64,000 bases of DNA from Candidatus Hydrogenedentota bacterium (lineage in GTDB: Bacteria; Hydrogenedentota; Hydrogenedentia; Hydrogenedentales; SLHB01), in NCBI GenBank assembly GCA_013359265.1, contig JABWCD010000004.1, positions 186,001 through 250,000 on the forward strand, given 5' to 3'. The number at the start of each line of letters is the position of its first letter. Positions within the stretch are counted from its first letter, which is position 1. Below, piece by piece: positions 27,035 to 36,359 of the stretch. Made by a program: the position numbers and the translations under genes. Below the pieces are notes generated by a model. The model ran no database searches and was not told the origin of the DNA. It worked only from the letters and a program-made list of their open reading frames with translations.

Positions 27035-29215
27035 ATGAGCATTGAACAACACCACGCTAATCGTAGTTGGGCCTTTGACGCGTTGAATACGCTGAACCGT
27101 TTCGTGTCCGACGGGGACATCGAGGGCCCAGTCGAATCGGAGATTTCGGAGATTGAAGCGAAGCGCCGCAATTTGCTTGAGGGCAAGTACCGCACGCTCA
27201 TTCTCGGCGCATTTAACGTCGGGAAATCGACGCTCGTCAATGCGTATCTCGGCGAGGAATACCTGCCGACGATTCTCGAAGAATGCACAACGAAACTGAC
27301 GCACGTCGTTCGTGGAGACGATATGCGGACGGTGCTTCGCATGAACGCGCCTGCCACCGAAGACGAACTGAACGCGTTGCGGGATGTCCATAGGTCGCTG
27401 AATATTTTCGTGGACGTGTCACAGGACTCGCATCGCGGGCATGTCGTCATGGCGTATCCAGAACACAACCCGAAGTCCGTCAACGGCACCTTGAAGACCC
27501 TCATCACGATGAGCAGCGACGAGGACTTCCCGAATCTGGCCACCTTGCGCACGAAGTTCGAGGAGTTGTTCGTTTACATACCGAACGAGCGCATCGCGGA
27601 CGATGTGTCGCTTATCGATTCGCCCGGCGTGCATAGCATCGTGCATACGAACAACCGCATCGCGCGGGAAGTAGTGCCGTCGAGCCATCTCGTGATCTGC
27701 ATGCTCGACAGCCAGAACGCGGGCAACGAGCAGAGCCGCGACTTCATTGCGAACGTGATTCAGCCCGCGAACCGCAAAGTCTTTTTCGTCATCAACAAGG
27801 CTGACCATCTGACGGACCAGGAAATCGATCCGACTGGACATCGCGGTCCGGGCAAGGACCTCGTGCGCAGTCTCGCGGGAGTCGTGAAGAACCCGGAGAT
27901 TTTCTTCGTGTCGAGTCTGTATGCGCTCGCGGGGGAGATGCTGGCGTCAGGGCGCGCCACGCTGGACGAAATCGACATGCATCCGAAAATACGAATTCCG
28001 TTTGCGGTGCATAAGGAGCTCCAATCCAGCCCGGACCCCGTCAAGGCGACGGCCCAATACCTCCTCGCGCGCAGCAATTTCGCGGGGCTGCGGCACCGTA
28101 TACACGAGTATTTGTATACCGAGAACGCAGAGGGCGCGATGGTGGACAGCGTGTGCAATTTCGTGGACGAGACGGCGTGGAAGTACACGCGGCCGCTCGA
28201 AATGAAACTCGAACAGGCCAAGAACATTCCCAAACTCGAAGACCTGCAGAAAAACCGCACGCGCCTCGATCAGCAGTTGTCCGAATTCCGCGGAAATGCC
28301 GAGCGTATTCGCTCGGACAACGAGGATCGGCAGAAGCACTGCAAGACAGTTGTGGACGACTTGTTTGATAAGCTCGCGATCGAAGACGCGGTTTTGAAGC
28401 CAATCCGGAATTGGATCGATTCGGGCGAGAACTTCAAGAATGCCAAGCGGCAGGGGTACAAACCGCTGGCATCCGAACTCGAGCGGCTCGTTGGGGAATT
28501 CATCGACGACGTGCAGCGGCGCGCCAATCGTGAGGTCGAGTCCGTCGAGACTGTTGTACGCGGCGATATAACGAAATTGCTTGGCGACAGCGCGGTTATC
28601 GACAAGCGCGAACCGATTAGCGTATCAAAGACTGGCGTTGTCGCGCTGCACGCCGAGATGGGGTCGTCGTACCTTGGGTTCGGTATCGTCGGAGCGCTTC
28701 TTGGTGCGGCGGGATTGGGCGGTGCGGGATTCGCCCTCGTGAACGATAACCTTATTCAATCGCTTCAGCTCGCCGAGAAGTTGGGCGGCGCGACACTGCC
28801 GCCGGCACAACAAGTCGGCGCGATCGGGGGAGGCTTGGCGGGTTTAATTCTCGGCGGGATCATTGGACTGATCGTGCGTTCCGGCGGCGCCGACGCCGTG
28901 CGCAAGGAAAAGTTGAACAAAGCGATCACGGAGAAGGTCGAGCAGATGCTCTCGACGGAAGTGCTTGGACAGCTTCGAGAGGCCGTCGAGTCGCGATCGA
29001 ACGCGTTTACGTTGAAGGTCACGACGTTGCTCGACAAGGGCGCTGCTGCAATCCAAAGTCAGATCACGGCCATCAACAATGAAGAGGCCGAGTTGAAACA
29101 AATGCAGGCTGGCGCGATCCAGCGCATTACGCCGAAACTGGAGACGCTCGCCACACTGAGCAAGAAGGCGCGGGAGATCATCCAGTGGGGCGCGGCGAAG
29201 AAGGGCCGTAACTGA
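27035..29215 (+). CDS. Bacterial dynamin-like GTPase
   Basis: A 726-residue large GTPase from ATG 27035 behind GAGGGGG. The GTPase domain is complete: G1 loop GAFNVGKST at residues 58-66, a G2 threonine in EECTTKLTH, G3 DSPGVHS and G4 NKAD. Long helical segments follow (about residues 390-530), as in the stalk of dynamin-family proteins. Two glycine-rich hydrophobic stretches near residues 545-570 and 590-615 (SYLGFGIVGALLGAAG; AIGGGLAGLILGGIIGLI) form a membrane paddle or hairpin. A helical tail completes the protein. Bacterial relatives bend or fuse membranes and take part in division, envelope-stress or phage responses. It stands alone between unrelated genes, so the role is open. Confidence 0.85.
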   Translation: MSIEQHHANRSWAFDALNTLNRFVSDGDIEGPVESEISEIEAKRRNLLEGKYRTLILGAFNVGKSTLVNAYLGEEYLPTILEECTTKLTHVVRGDDMRTVLRMNAPATEDELNALRDVHRSLNIFVDVSQDSHRGHVVMAYPEHNPKSVNGTLKTLITMSSDEDFPNLATLRTKFEELFVYIPNERIADDVSLIDSPGVHSIVHTNNRIAREVVPSSHLVICMLDSQNAGNEQSRDFIANVIQPANRKVFFVINKADHLTDQEIDPTGHRGPGKDLVRSLAGVVKNPEIFFVSSLYALAGEMLASGRATLDEIDMHPKIRIPFAVHKELQSSPDPVKATAQYLLARSNFAGLRHRIHEYLYTENAEGAMVDSVCNFVDETAWKYTRPLEMKLEQAKNIPKLEDLQKNRTRLDQQLSEFRGNAERIRSDNEDRQKHCKTVVDDLFDKLAIEDAVLKPIRNWIDSGENFKNAKRQGYKPLASELERLVGEFIDDVQRRANREVESVETVVRGDITKLLGDSAVIDKREPISVSKTGVVALHAEMGSSYLGFGIVGALLGAAGLGGAGFALVNDNLIQSLQLAEKLGGATLPPAQQVGAIGGGLAGLILGGIIGLIVRSGGADAVRKEKLNKAITEKVEQMLSTEVLGQLREAVESRSNAFTLKVTTLLDKGAAAIQSQITAINNEEAELKQMQAGAIQRITPKLETLATLSKKAREIIQWGAAKKGRN

Positions 29216-29291
29216 GGGCCGCCAACGAGAGACCTGCGCCCGTTGGGCTTGACACGTTAGTCAAAGTCTCCGGTTGTGCGTTGGCAGACTA

Positions 29292-30278
29292 CTATTTCTT
29301 CGTCAGCAGGTCCATCGCGATTGCGGTTGGTTCGCGATCGGTGGCCAGCGGTGGATCGATGGAGAGGGCCGTGATTTCGGCGCGTTGAGCGGGTGTGAGG
29401 CGAAACTCCGTGCATGCCAGCGCCTGATTCAGTTGATCCAGGTTGCGTGCTCCAACAATTGCCGAAGTGACAGCCGGGTGATCGATAACCCATCGAGTCG
29501 CCAGCGCGGACGGCGTTTTTCCGTGCGACCGCGCATAATCGACAAAGCGCGCGGCGATTTGTGAATACTCCTCCCGTTTGTATCGTTCGGCGTACATCGG
29601 ATGATCTACGATCCGTCCGCTTTCGCCGCGCAGATATTTTCCCGTAAGCAATCCGGCGGCAATCGGACTGTAAGGGCACACCGCCAGTTTTTCCGATAGC
29701 GCGAGCGGAAGGATTTCAACCTCGGCCTGCCGCTTGACGAGATTGTACATGGGCTGGGTGCAGGACACGGGCGCACCGCCGTTGGCCCGTGCCGCCGCGA
29801 TGGCCTTCATCGTTTGCCATGCGGAAAAGTTCGACACGCCGCAGTAATAGACCTTGCCCTGTTCGACGAGCGTGGCAATGGCGCCTAACGATTCCTCGAT
29901 AGCGGTTTGTTCGTCCCAATGGTGCAAGTAGAGTATGTCGAGCCAGTCGGTTTTCAGGCGCTTCAAACTGGCCTCAACGCCGCGTATGATGTGACGCCGC
30001 GAACTACCGTAGTCGTTCGGGCCGGGGCCGGTGGGAAAGTGCACCTTCGACGCAAGCACGATTTCGTTACGACGGGGGCCGATCCATCGTCCGATGATTT
30101 CCTCGGTGACGCCCTTGTTGTAGATGTCGGCGGTGTCAAGAAAGTTCACCCCCGCGTCAAACGAGCGGTTCATGATGTCCACCGAAGTTGCCTCGTCCGC
30201 CTCTTTGCCGAACGTCATCGTTCCGAGGCACACCTCGGAAACACGAATCCCTGTCGTTCCAAACGCCACGTATTGCAT
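29292..30278 (-). CDS. Aldo/keto reductase
   Basis: NADPH-dependent carbonyl reductase of 328 residues. ATG 30278 (MQYVAFGTTGIRVSEVCLGT) is the natural family start, with GGCAGGTG 8 bases upstream; the 12 extra upstream codons are not needed. The catalytic tetrad is visible: Asp and Tyr in NFLDTADIYNKG, Lys in VLASKVHFP, and His in ILYLHHWDE. The cofactor-binding end is SAIVGARNLDQLNQAL. The sequence belongs to the AKR group that acts on small aldehydes, sugars or quinones. No operon partner is evident. Confidence 0.88.
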   Translation of the reverse strand: MQYVAFGTTGIRVSEVCLGTMTFGKEADEATSVDIMNRSFDAGVNFLDTADIYNKGVTEEIIGRWIGPRRNEIVLASKVHFPTGPGPNDYGSSRRHIIRGVEASLKRLKTDWLDILYLHHWDEQTAIEESLGAIATLVEQGKVYYCGVSNFSAWQTMKAIAAARANGGAPVSCTQPMYNLVKRQAEVEILPLALSEKLAVCPYSPIAAGLLTGKYLRGESGRIVDHPMYAERYKREEYSQIAARFVDYARSHGKTPSALATRWVIDHPAVTSAIVGARNLDQLNQALACTEFRLTPAQRAEITALSIDPPLATDREPTAIAMDLLTKK

Positions 30279-30573
30279 TAATTTGCACCTGCCAAGGGGT
30301 TTTAATTGCGGCATAGATTATCGCACGGAGTTGCGCGAGATCGCGCGCTGCCTCGCTGCCTGCGTCATCCCCGATCACACAGTGTATGCAAATCGACAGA
30401 ATGCGGTTCAGCTCGTTTGCAGCCATTGGATACGGCGATTGTGGGTCACACTTGACTAACTGTGCATCAATGCTGCGCAGGTTTTTTGCTCTGGGACTTC
30501 GAGCGGTTGATAGCCGCATTCATAAGATGCTGGAAATAAGTAACTTAAGAACCGATTGTAAACGTGGCGATTT
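30279..30573. other. Intergenic region without a recognised gene
   Basis: This 295-base stretch separates the divergent aldo/keto reductase and the first PEP-CTERM gene. I see no conserved protein or RNA in it. It becomes AT-richer toward its right end, where the sigma-54-like promoter lies. Confidence 0.6.
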
Positions 30574-30589
30574 TGGCCCGAATCTTGCC
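30574..30589 (+). promoter_or_regulatory. Predicted sigma-54 promoter of PEP-CTERM gene 1
   Basis: TGGCCC-GAATC-TTGCC matches the -24/-12 consensus TGGCAC-N5-TTGCA, with GG and GC correctly placed 12 bases apart. The expected start is near 30601, leaving a 30-base leader that contains the GAGGAGGAGGGG ribosome-binding site of the gene at 30630. Confidence 0.7.
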
Positions 30590-30629
30590 CCTACTTACCC
30601 ATTAATGTAAGAGGAGGAGGGGTTTTCCC

Positions 30630-31070
30630 ATGAGACGGACTTGCGGATTTCCCATAGCATTCCTGGCCTTCATGCTGGCCCTGCCCGCTCTGGCAGGGAT
30701 AACATCTGCGACGGAAAATGACCTATCGATCGACAATGCACCTGCCCTCGGCGAAGTCGCTGGATCGTTAGACGATTCGCTGGATGTGGCACTCAACGGA
30801 CCGAAATCTGGTGAAGATATCGCAGCGCCGAGTGCGGATGATCGCGGCGGCTACTTCGCGGATGCGAACAGCAAGTCGCTGCATGCGTTTTCCAGAGGCG
30901 CCAAGCACGGCTCCTACTGGTGGTGGTGGGATTGGGACTGGGATTGGGACTATGACTGGGATCACGACTGGCCGCATGGTGGTGGTGTGGTTCCAGAGCC
31001 GGGTTCGATGCTGCTATTGGGTATTGGGTTGAGCGCGCTCGCGCTGCGGCGGCGTGCCAATCGCCGATAA
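30630..31070 (+). CDS. PEP-CTERM protein with Trp-Asp tract
   Basis: A 146-residue exported protein. A signal peptide (MRRTCGFPIAFLAFMLALPALA) is followed by an acidic, low-complexity mature region. Residues 96-114 or so alternate Trp/Tyr with Asp and His (WWWWDWDWDWDYDWDHDW), an extraordinary composition. The C-terminus is the PEP-CTERM sorting signal: VVPEPGSM, a hydrophobic helix LLLGIGLSALAL and a basic tail RRRANRR. Exosortase systems recognise this and place the protein in the envelope or matrix; no exosortase gene is in the window. It has its own promoter and terminator. Confidence 0.85.
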   Translation: MRRTCGFPIAFLAFMLALPALAGITSATENDLSIDNAPALGEVAGSLDDSLDVALNGPKSGEDIAAPSADDRGGYFADANSKSLHAFSRGAKHGSYWWWWDWDWDWDYDWDHDWPHGGGVVPEPGSMLLLGIGLSALALRRRANRR

Positions 31071-31097
31071 CACTCGTCGAAAGAATCTACTCTACGC

Positions 31098-31126
31098 GAG
31101 GGCCCCAATCGGGGCCCTCTTTTTTT
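31098..31126 (+). terminator. Rho-independent terminator of PEP-CTERM gene 1
   Basis: GAGGGCCCC (31098-31106), loop AATC, GGGGCCCTC (31111-31119), then seven T residues. It is a textbook terminator 27 bases after the stop codon. Confidence 0.9.
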
Positions 31127-31254
31127 GTTAAATTTGGCGCTGTGCGCAGTTTGACGCTCGGCGACAAATCGTGTCACGAATCGAGCCTGTTCACAAATCG
31201 AGCAGTTCCCATAAGTCATTGTTCCGTAATATGTTGCGTGTGACAACTCCGCTT

Positions 31255-31270
31255 CGGCACCGCGATTGCA
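31255..31270 (+). promoter_or_regulatory. Predicted sigma-54 promoter of PEP-CTERM gene 2
   Basis: CGGCAC-CGCGA-TTGCA differs from the consensus TGGCAC-N5-TTGCA only at the first base. The expected start is near 31282, 40 bases before the ATG at 31322. Confidence 0.75.
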
Positions 31271-31321
31271 CTCTCCCCGCCATCGTTGGGGTCGACATTT
31301 CGAACCGAAGTGGAGATGCGC

Positions 31322-32023
31322 ATGAACATACTCAAACATTCGCGCCTGGGTTTGATAGCACTACTCTTGGCTTGCGGTACCCCGCTGGCCATGGCGGAAA
31401 CGCACTTTACCGCCGCTGAATATGCAGCCACTTGGGGGAGTTGGGATACCGGGTCGTTCGCGCTGTTCGATGGGGCATATGACTTCTCGCCGGACGCGAG
31501 CGGGAATGCGGATGTATCATCCGGGGCCGCCATGTACTGGGAATTGGTCTACGACGGCGCGGGGCTGCTGACGTACAGTTGGGGCGAATCGTCGAGCGAC
31601 CTCGATGACTCCATCCAATTCGATATCGGTACGGTCAGTTTCGATTACCTGAGCGTCGCGACGGTCACAAAGGGAAACGGCAAGCCGAGCGCCGTCGTGT
31701 CTAATCTCATTTTGGAAACGGACATGGGCGTGCTGAACGGACCCGATTTGAGCAGCAATTCGCCGGACGCGAGTTCGTATATGTTTAACTTTGGCGAGGT
31801 GCAATCATTCGGCGCGTTTACGTTGAGCGGCGAGACAACGTTTACCTGGAAAGGCAAGGGGTCGAATGCGAGCGCACTCGCGGTCATCGTGACCGGCGGG
31901 ATGGATTCGCCGGTCGTGCCGGAGCCAATGTCGATTTCGATGTTACTCGCAGGTCTGGCTGCGCTGACGGTGCGATCCGTTTACGCACGGCGTCCAGCGA
32001 AGGCCGCCGCGACACCGGCCTAG
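31322..32023 (+). CDS. PEP-CTERM protein
   Basis: A 233-residue exported protein. I use ATG 31322 (MNILKHSRLGLIALLLACGT) because GTGGAG lies 6 bases upstream; an ATG two codons earlier is also possible. After the signal peptide comes a beta-rich domain of about 180 residues with many Ser, Gly, Asp and aromatic residues, of unknown function. The C-terminal signal is VVPEPMSISMLLAGLAALTV followed by a basic tail (RSVYARRPAK). PEP is thus in the usual position but the helix is slightly unusual. It is the second of two adjacent PEP-CTERM genes, each with its own sigma-54-like promoter and terminator. Confidence 0.8.
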   Translation: MNILKHSRLGLIALLLACGTPLAMAETHFTAAEYAATWGSWDTGSFALFDGAYDFSPDASGNADVSSGAAMYWELVYDGAGLLTYSWGESSSDLDDSIQFDIGTVSFDYLSVATVTKGNGKPSAVVSNLILETDMGVLNGPDLSSNSPDASSYMFNFGEVQSFGAFTLSGETTFTWKGKGSNASALAVIVTGGMDSPVVPEPMSISMLLAGLAALTVRSVYARRPAKAAATPA

Positions 32024-32072
32024 CTCCAAGCGCACTCCCGCATTTCGGAGTATTCAATAATCGCTTTCAGTT

Positions 32073-32109
32073 CGCGCGCACGCCCGAGCGGCGTGCGCGC
32101 GGTTTTTTT
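32073..32109 (+). terminator. Rho-independent terminator of PEP-CTERM gene 2
   Basis: CGCGCGCACGCC (32073-32084) pairs perfectly with GGCGTGCGCGCG (32090-32101) around a 5-base loop, followed by seven T residues. Confidence 0.9.
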
Positions 32110-32230
32110 GAATACAAATCTCGGTGCGGGCGTCTAGCGCTGTGTGAGGTTTGGTGGGGCCAGGTCTTGAAGGACTGGTTCCTGGCCCAGTAGACTTGGC
32201 CATGCGCTGGAACGCAAAAGGGACGGAACA

Positions 32231-32332
32231 ATGGAATTCCTGCTTATTCTGCTCGGCATCATTACCGCGATTTTTGACCTCAGCTTCGACGAATTCTTCC
32301 AAGGACTACTTTTCATTTTCGAATTCTTCTAG
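32231..32332 (+). CDS. Candidate small hydrophobic protein (33 residues)
   Basis: ATG 32231 follows an AAAGGGACGGAACA ribosome-binding region and opens a 33-codon frame beginning MEFLLILLGIITAIFDLSFD and ending LLFIFEFF. The product is almost entirely hydrophobic and aromatic with a few acidic residues, so it would be a membrane peptide. It lies between a strong terminator and the start of the exported hydrolase (25 bases after its stop), so it would be first in that transcript. No homologue is recognised; it could alternatively be a leader peptide or chance frame. Confidence 0.45.
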   Translation: MEFLLILLGIITAIFDLSFDEFFQGLLFIFEFF

Positions 32333-32357
32333 CCGGGACGTACGAAGGGTCCGCACG

Positions 32358-33173
32358 GTGGCCCGCGTTCGATCGCTCTGTCTGGCATCACTCTGCGTTC
32401 TTGTAGCGGCGGCTGCATTTTCTGCCGAACCCACGAGTTCGACGCAGTTCGGCGCCGAACGACGCCTGTTCAAAGTTGGGGAGAACAAGGCATTTGTCAT
32501 TCTTCCGACGAAGACCGCGGAGGACGGATCGAAGCCGTGGGTGTGGTATGCACCGACGTTTATCGGTCAACACCCAGACGAAAGCCACGCGTGGATGGCG
32601 GAGCAGTTGCTCGACGCGGGCTTCGCGATTTGCGGCGTCGAGGTGGGGGAGTCATACGGCAGTCCTCGAGGGCGAGCAACATACACGGCTTTCTATAATC
32701 ACGTAACACGTGAGTTCGGCCTTGACCCGAAGCCCTGCCTGCTCCCGCAAAGCCGCGGAGGCCTCATGCTCTTGAACTGGGCGAGCGAAAACGCGGCGCG
32801 CGTTGGATGTATCGCAGGTATCTACACCGTGTGCAGCATCGAAAGCTATCCGGGAGTTGAGAAAGCCGCGCAAGCATATGAGATGGATGCCGACGCGCTG
32901 CGAGCGCGGATTAAGGAGCACGATCCTATTGACCGAATCAGACCGCTTGCGGACGCGAAGGTCCCCATGCTTTTCATTCACGGCGATTCGGACAAGGTGG
33001 TTCCGATCGAAACGAACGCGGGGGAGTACGTGTCGCGGTGTCAGAAGATGGGAGGTAGCGCATCCATCATTGTGGTGCCGGGAAAGGGACACGAGGTGTG
33101 CCCGGAGTTCTTCCAGTCGCAATTGTTCACCGACTTCATCCTCTCGATAGGCACGAAACGCCCCACGTCATGA
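32358..33173 (+). CDS. Exported alpha/beta hydrolase
   Basis: A 271-residue secreted hydrolase. GTG 32358 is the likely start: AAGGG lies 9 bases upstream and a signal peptide follows (ARVRSLCLASLCVLVAAAAF, cleavage near FSA). The open frame above it has no signal. The catalytic Ser is in LLPQSRGGLMLLNW, a variant nucleophile elbow; the Asp is in FIHGDSDKVVP and the His in PGKGHEVCPE. This arrangement resembles the dienelactone-hydrolase/prolyl-oligopeptidase type of esterase found among polysaccharide-degrading enzymes. The substrate is unknown. The 3' end overlaps the convergent engB gene by 6 bases. Confidence 0.75.
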   Translation: MARVRSLCLASLCVLVAAAAFSAEPTSSTQFGAERRLFKVGENKAFVILPTKTAEDGSKPWVWYAPTFIGQHPDESHAWMAEQLLDAGFAICGVEVGESYGSPRGRATYTAFYNHVTREFGLDPKPCLLPQSRGGLMLLNWASENAARVGCIAGIYTVCSIESYPGVEKAAQAYEMDADALRARIKEHDPIDRIRPLADAKVPMLFIHGDSDKVVPIETNAGEYVSRCQKMGGSASIIVVPGKGHEVCPEFFQSQLFTDFILSIGTKRPTS

Positions 33174-33755
33174 CTTGAGCGTGGCGTCGATGACATTCCA
33201 GACGTCGCGCAGTCCCTGCTTGCTGTTTGCGGAAAAGGGAATGATTGCAGCGTCTTCGTCAAGTCCAAGGGCTTTCCGGATCGTTTGGCTGGCTGCCTCG
33301 ACCTCGCTGGGGCGGAGTTTGTCGCTCTTTGTGGCGACGATGAGCGAAGGCACTTCGGCGTCCTCGAGCAGGTCGAGCAGATCGAGGTCCTGATCCGCGG
33401 GTGTGTGGCGCGAATCCATCAACGCAACTACGAGGCGCAAGGGCCTGCGGGCTTTGAGGTACGACGTCATCACCGAGGCCCACTGCTGGCGCATTTCCTT
33501 GGACACTCGCGCGAATCCGTAACCGGGAAGGTCTACAAAGTAGTACTTGCCGTTCACGTCGAAAAAGTTGACCGTCTGTGTCTTGCCCGGCGTCTTGCTC
33601 GTTTTCGCGAGGCCCTTCTTGTTGAGCAGTACGTTCAACATCGTCGATTTGCCGACGTTTGACCGCCCGACAAACGCAATTTCCGGGCGCCCATCAGCCG
33701 GATACTGATCGGGCCGCATTGCGCTTTTCACGTAAGACGCGGATAGGATCTTCAT
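33168..33755 (-). CDS. engB: Ribosome-biogenesis GTPase YihA/YsxC (EngB)
   Basis: An essential small GTPase (195 residues) that assists assembly of the large ribosomal subunit. The ATG at 33755 overlaps the lon stop codon (ATGA), so translation is coupled to lon. GTPase motifs: G1 GRSNVGKS (residues 30-37), G2 TPGKTQ, G3 DLPG (75-78) and G4 TKSD (142-145), with the family-specific [18 protein letters not shown]. The length is typical. The gene is last in the tig-clpP-clpX-lon-engB cluster, an order shared with many bacteria. Confidence 0.95.
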   Translation of the reverse strand: MKILSASYVKSAMRPDQYPADGRPEIAFVGRSNVGKSTMLNVLLNKKGLAKTSKTPGKTQTVNFFDVNGKYYFVDLPGYGFARVSKEMRQQWASVMTSYLKARRPLRLVVALMDSRHTPADQDLDLLDLLEDAEVPSLIVATKSDKLRPSEVEAASQTIRKALGLDEDAAIIPFSANSKQGLRDVWNVIDATLKS

Positions 33756-36124
33756 CGCTTCGCGCGCGCAGACCGGGTCGCGTGCTTCGCCGTGCGGTCG
33801 AACGCTTCGCAAAGCACCTCATCGACCTCCGTCACGTGGACGATGGTGAGTTCCTTCTTGATTTCCTCCGGTACGTCAACCAGGTCCTTTTCGTTTTCTT
33901 TGGGCAGAAGTACCTTGCGAATACCGGCGCGGTGCGCCGCAAGCATTTTCTCTTTGATGCCGCCGACGGGCAGCACTCGGCCGCGCAGCGTGATTTCGCC
34001 GGTCATCGCGAGCTGTGGCGCGGGGGGGGCGTTTCGTAGCGCGGAAACCATCGAAACGGCCATCGCCACGCCGGCCGAAGGGCCGTCTTTTGGAATGGCC
34101 CCCTCCGGCACGTGCACGTGAAGGTCGAACTTCTTGTTAAAGTCAACAGGGATTCGCAATTCCTTCGCGTGCGATCGCAAGTAGGTGTACGCGGCGTGCG
34201 CGGATTCCTTCATTACGTCGCCGAGCTGGCCCGTCAGCGTGAGGATGCCTTTGCCTTTCATTGTGCTTGTCTCGATGTGCAGGATGTCTCCGCCGGCCCA
34301 CGTCCACGCCAGGCCGATTGCCACGCCGGGCCGCGGCTCCGTGTCCGCGCGCAAATCGCTGTATTCGTGGGGGCCAAGCAATTCGGGCACGGACTTCTCG
34401 TCGACAAGGAAACTCTTTGCCTTGCCGTTTTGCACGACGCGGCGCGCCACTTTGCGGCACACGTTGGCGATTTGGCGCTCGAGTTCGCGCACGCCCGCCT
34501 CTCGCGTGTAGCGCTGGATGAGCGTGTGGATGCCGCCGGGATCGAACGCGATGTGCTTTTCCGTAAGGCCCGTTTCCTTCATCTGGCGTGGAATAAGGAA
34601 GAGCCGCGCGATATGGTCCTTTTCGTACGACGTGTATCCCGACAGACGGACAACTTCCATGCGATCGTGCAGCGGGCCGGGAATCTCGTGTTCGCTGTTC
34701 GCGGTCGTGATAAAGAACACTTCGTGTAGATCGAAATCGACTTCGAGATAATGGTCGCTGAACGCGGTGTTCTGTTCCGGATCGAGCACTTCCAACAATG
34801 CGGACGAGGGATCGCCGCGGAAATCCATGCTCATCTTGTCGATCTCGTCGAGAATGAACAATGGGTTCTTCACACCCGCCTTTTTTATGCTTTGTACGAT
34901 GCGTCCCGGCATGGCGCCGACGTACGTGCGGCGGTGGCCGCGGATTTCAGCCTCGTCGCGCACGCCGCCCAGCGACACGCGAATGAACTTGCGCCCCATC
35001 GCGCGCGCGATCGATCGGCCCAACGACGTCTTGCCAACGCCCGGCGGGCCCACGAAGCAGAGAATCGGCCCTTTCGTGCTCTTGCTCAGTTTGCGGACCG
35101 CAAGGTACTCGAGGATGCGCTCCTTCACTTTCTTGAGGCCGTAGTGGTCCTCGTCGAGGACCTTTTGCGCGACCTCGAGATCGATGGCGTCCTTGGTGCG
35201 TTTGCTCCAGGGCATGTCCGCAAGCCACTCGATGTACGTGCGGATGATCGCGCCCTCGGGACTCATCGACGGCATGCGCTCGAAGCGCGCCATTTCGCGC
35301 TCGGCCTTTTCCTTGACCTCCTTCGGCATGCCGGCTTTCGCGATCATGGCGCGCAACTCGGAGGACTCATCACCGGCGCCTTCCTTGTTGCCCAGTTCCT
35401 GGTGAATGGCTTTGAGCTGCTCGTGGAGGAAGTACTCGCGTTGGCCGCGGTCCATCTGCTCGCGGATCCGCTCGCGCACTTTCTTCTCGATATCGAGCAT
35501 CTCGGTTTCGCGCAGCAGGAGCACGGACAGTTTTTCGAAACGATCTTTGACGTTGACGAGTTGGAGCAGTTCCTGGCGCTCCTCGACGCGGAGCGGGAGA
35601 TAGGCGCACAACAAGTCGGCGAGCGCGTTTGCCTCGGTCACCCCGCGCAATGAGGCGACCACTTCGGGCGCCACGCGGCCGCTCTGCCGGACGTACGATT
35701 CAAACTGCCCCAGGGCGGTCCGCATCACGGCCTCGGACTCAGGCCCCTCGAAGGTCTCTTCGGGGACCGGATCGACGGTGGCCTCCGTCACGCCACTGCG
35801 GTCTTTGATTTTGACCAGCCGGCCGCGGCCAAGCCCTTCGACGACGACCTTCATCGTACCGTCAGGCATGCGCAGTGTTTGCAGCACGTTTGCCGCCACG
35901 CCCACGGAATGCAGTTGTTCCATCGTGGGGTTATCGACCGTTGCGTCTTTCTGCGTACACAGAAAGACGGGGACGCCCGACGCGAGGCTGGCCTCGACCG
36001 CGCCGAGCGAAGCGGGCCGGCCCACGAGCAGGGGGATTACCATTCGTGGAAATACGACCACGTCCTTAAGCGGCAGCAACGGAATACGCTGCGTATCAAC
36101 TTCCGATTTCGGCTTGGTAGCCAT
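33752..36124 (-). CDS. lon: ATP-dependent protease La (Lon)
   Basis: A 790-residue AAA+ serine protease that degrades misfolded and regulatory proteins in the cytoplasm. The start ATG 36124 follows TAGGAG. Domains in order: N-terminal LAN substrate-binding domain (beginning [20 protein letters not shown]), a coiled-coil region (around residues 200-270), the AAA+ module with Walker [10 protein letters not shown] and sensor segments, and the protease domain with Ser683 ([11 protein letters not shown]) and Lys726 (GGIKEKML). The size is close to that of E. coli Lon. It lies 235 bases downstream of clpX behind a terminator, so it probably has its own promoter. Confidence 0.97.
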   Translation of the reverse strand: MATKPKSEVDTQRIPLLPLKDVVVFPRMVIPLLVGRPASLGAVEASLASGVPVFLCTQKDATVDNPTMEQLHSVGVAANVLQTLRMPDGTMKVVVEGLGRGRLVKIKDRSGVTEATVDPVPEETFEGPESEAVMRTALGQFESYVRQSGRVAPEVVASLRGVTEANALADLLCAYLPLRVEERQELLQLVNVKDRFEKLSVLLLRETEMLDIEKKVRERIREQMDRGQREYFLHEQLKAIHQELGNKEGAGDESSELRAMIAKAGMPKEVKEKAEREMARFERMPSMSPEGAIIRTYIEWLADMPWSKRTKDAIDLEVAQKVLDEDHYGLKKVKERILEYLAVRKLSKSTKGPILCFVGPPGVGKTSLGRSIARAMGRKFIRVSLGGVRDEAEIRGHRRTYVGAMPGRIVQSIKKAGVKNPLFILDEIDKMSMDFRGDPSSALLEVLDPEQNTAFSDHYLEVDFDLHEVFFITTANSEHEIPGPLHDRMEVVRLSGYTSYEKDHIARLFLIPRQMKETGLTEKHIAFDPGGIHTLIQRYTREAGVRELERQIANVCRKVARRVVQNGKAKSFLVDEKSVPELLGPHEYSDLRADTEPRPGVAIGLAWTWAGGDILHIETSTMKGKGILTLTGQLGDVMKESAHAAYTYLRSHAKELRIPVDFNKKFDLHVHVPEGAIPKDGPSAGVAMAVSMVSALRNAPPAPQLAMTGEITLRGRVLPVGGIKEKMLAAHRAGIRKVLLPKENEKDLVDVPEEIKKELTIVHVTEVDEVLCEAFDRTAKHATRSARAKR

Positions 36125-36259
36125 GAAAACTCCTATCGTTCACACCCGCAAGGGGTATCGATATGTAACGCGCACCCCGGCCCGGTTATTGCCTGCGAAA
36201 CAAGGCTGCCGCACCCTATCGTAGACAACTTCCAAGCCAAATCGCGATTTATGCGCACC

Positions 36260-36297
36260 AAAAAAGCCGTGCCGGAAGGACCAGAGGCCCTTCCGGC
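36260..36297 (-). terminator. Terminator-like hairpin after clpX
   Basis: On the minus strand GCCGGAAGG and CCTTCCGGC (36289-36297 and 36271-36279) form a 9-bp stem, followed after 5 bases by a run of six T residues (36265-36260). It separates clpX from lon. Confidence 0.65.
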
Positions 36298-36359
36298 TAG
36301 TGACGGCGACACCCTCTTGCGCTGAAAACCGAGGGGGAGAAGAATCCGATTCGGAACGG

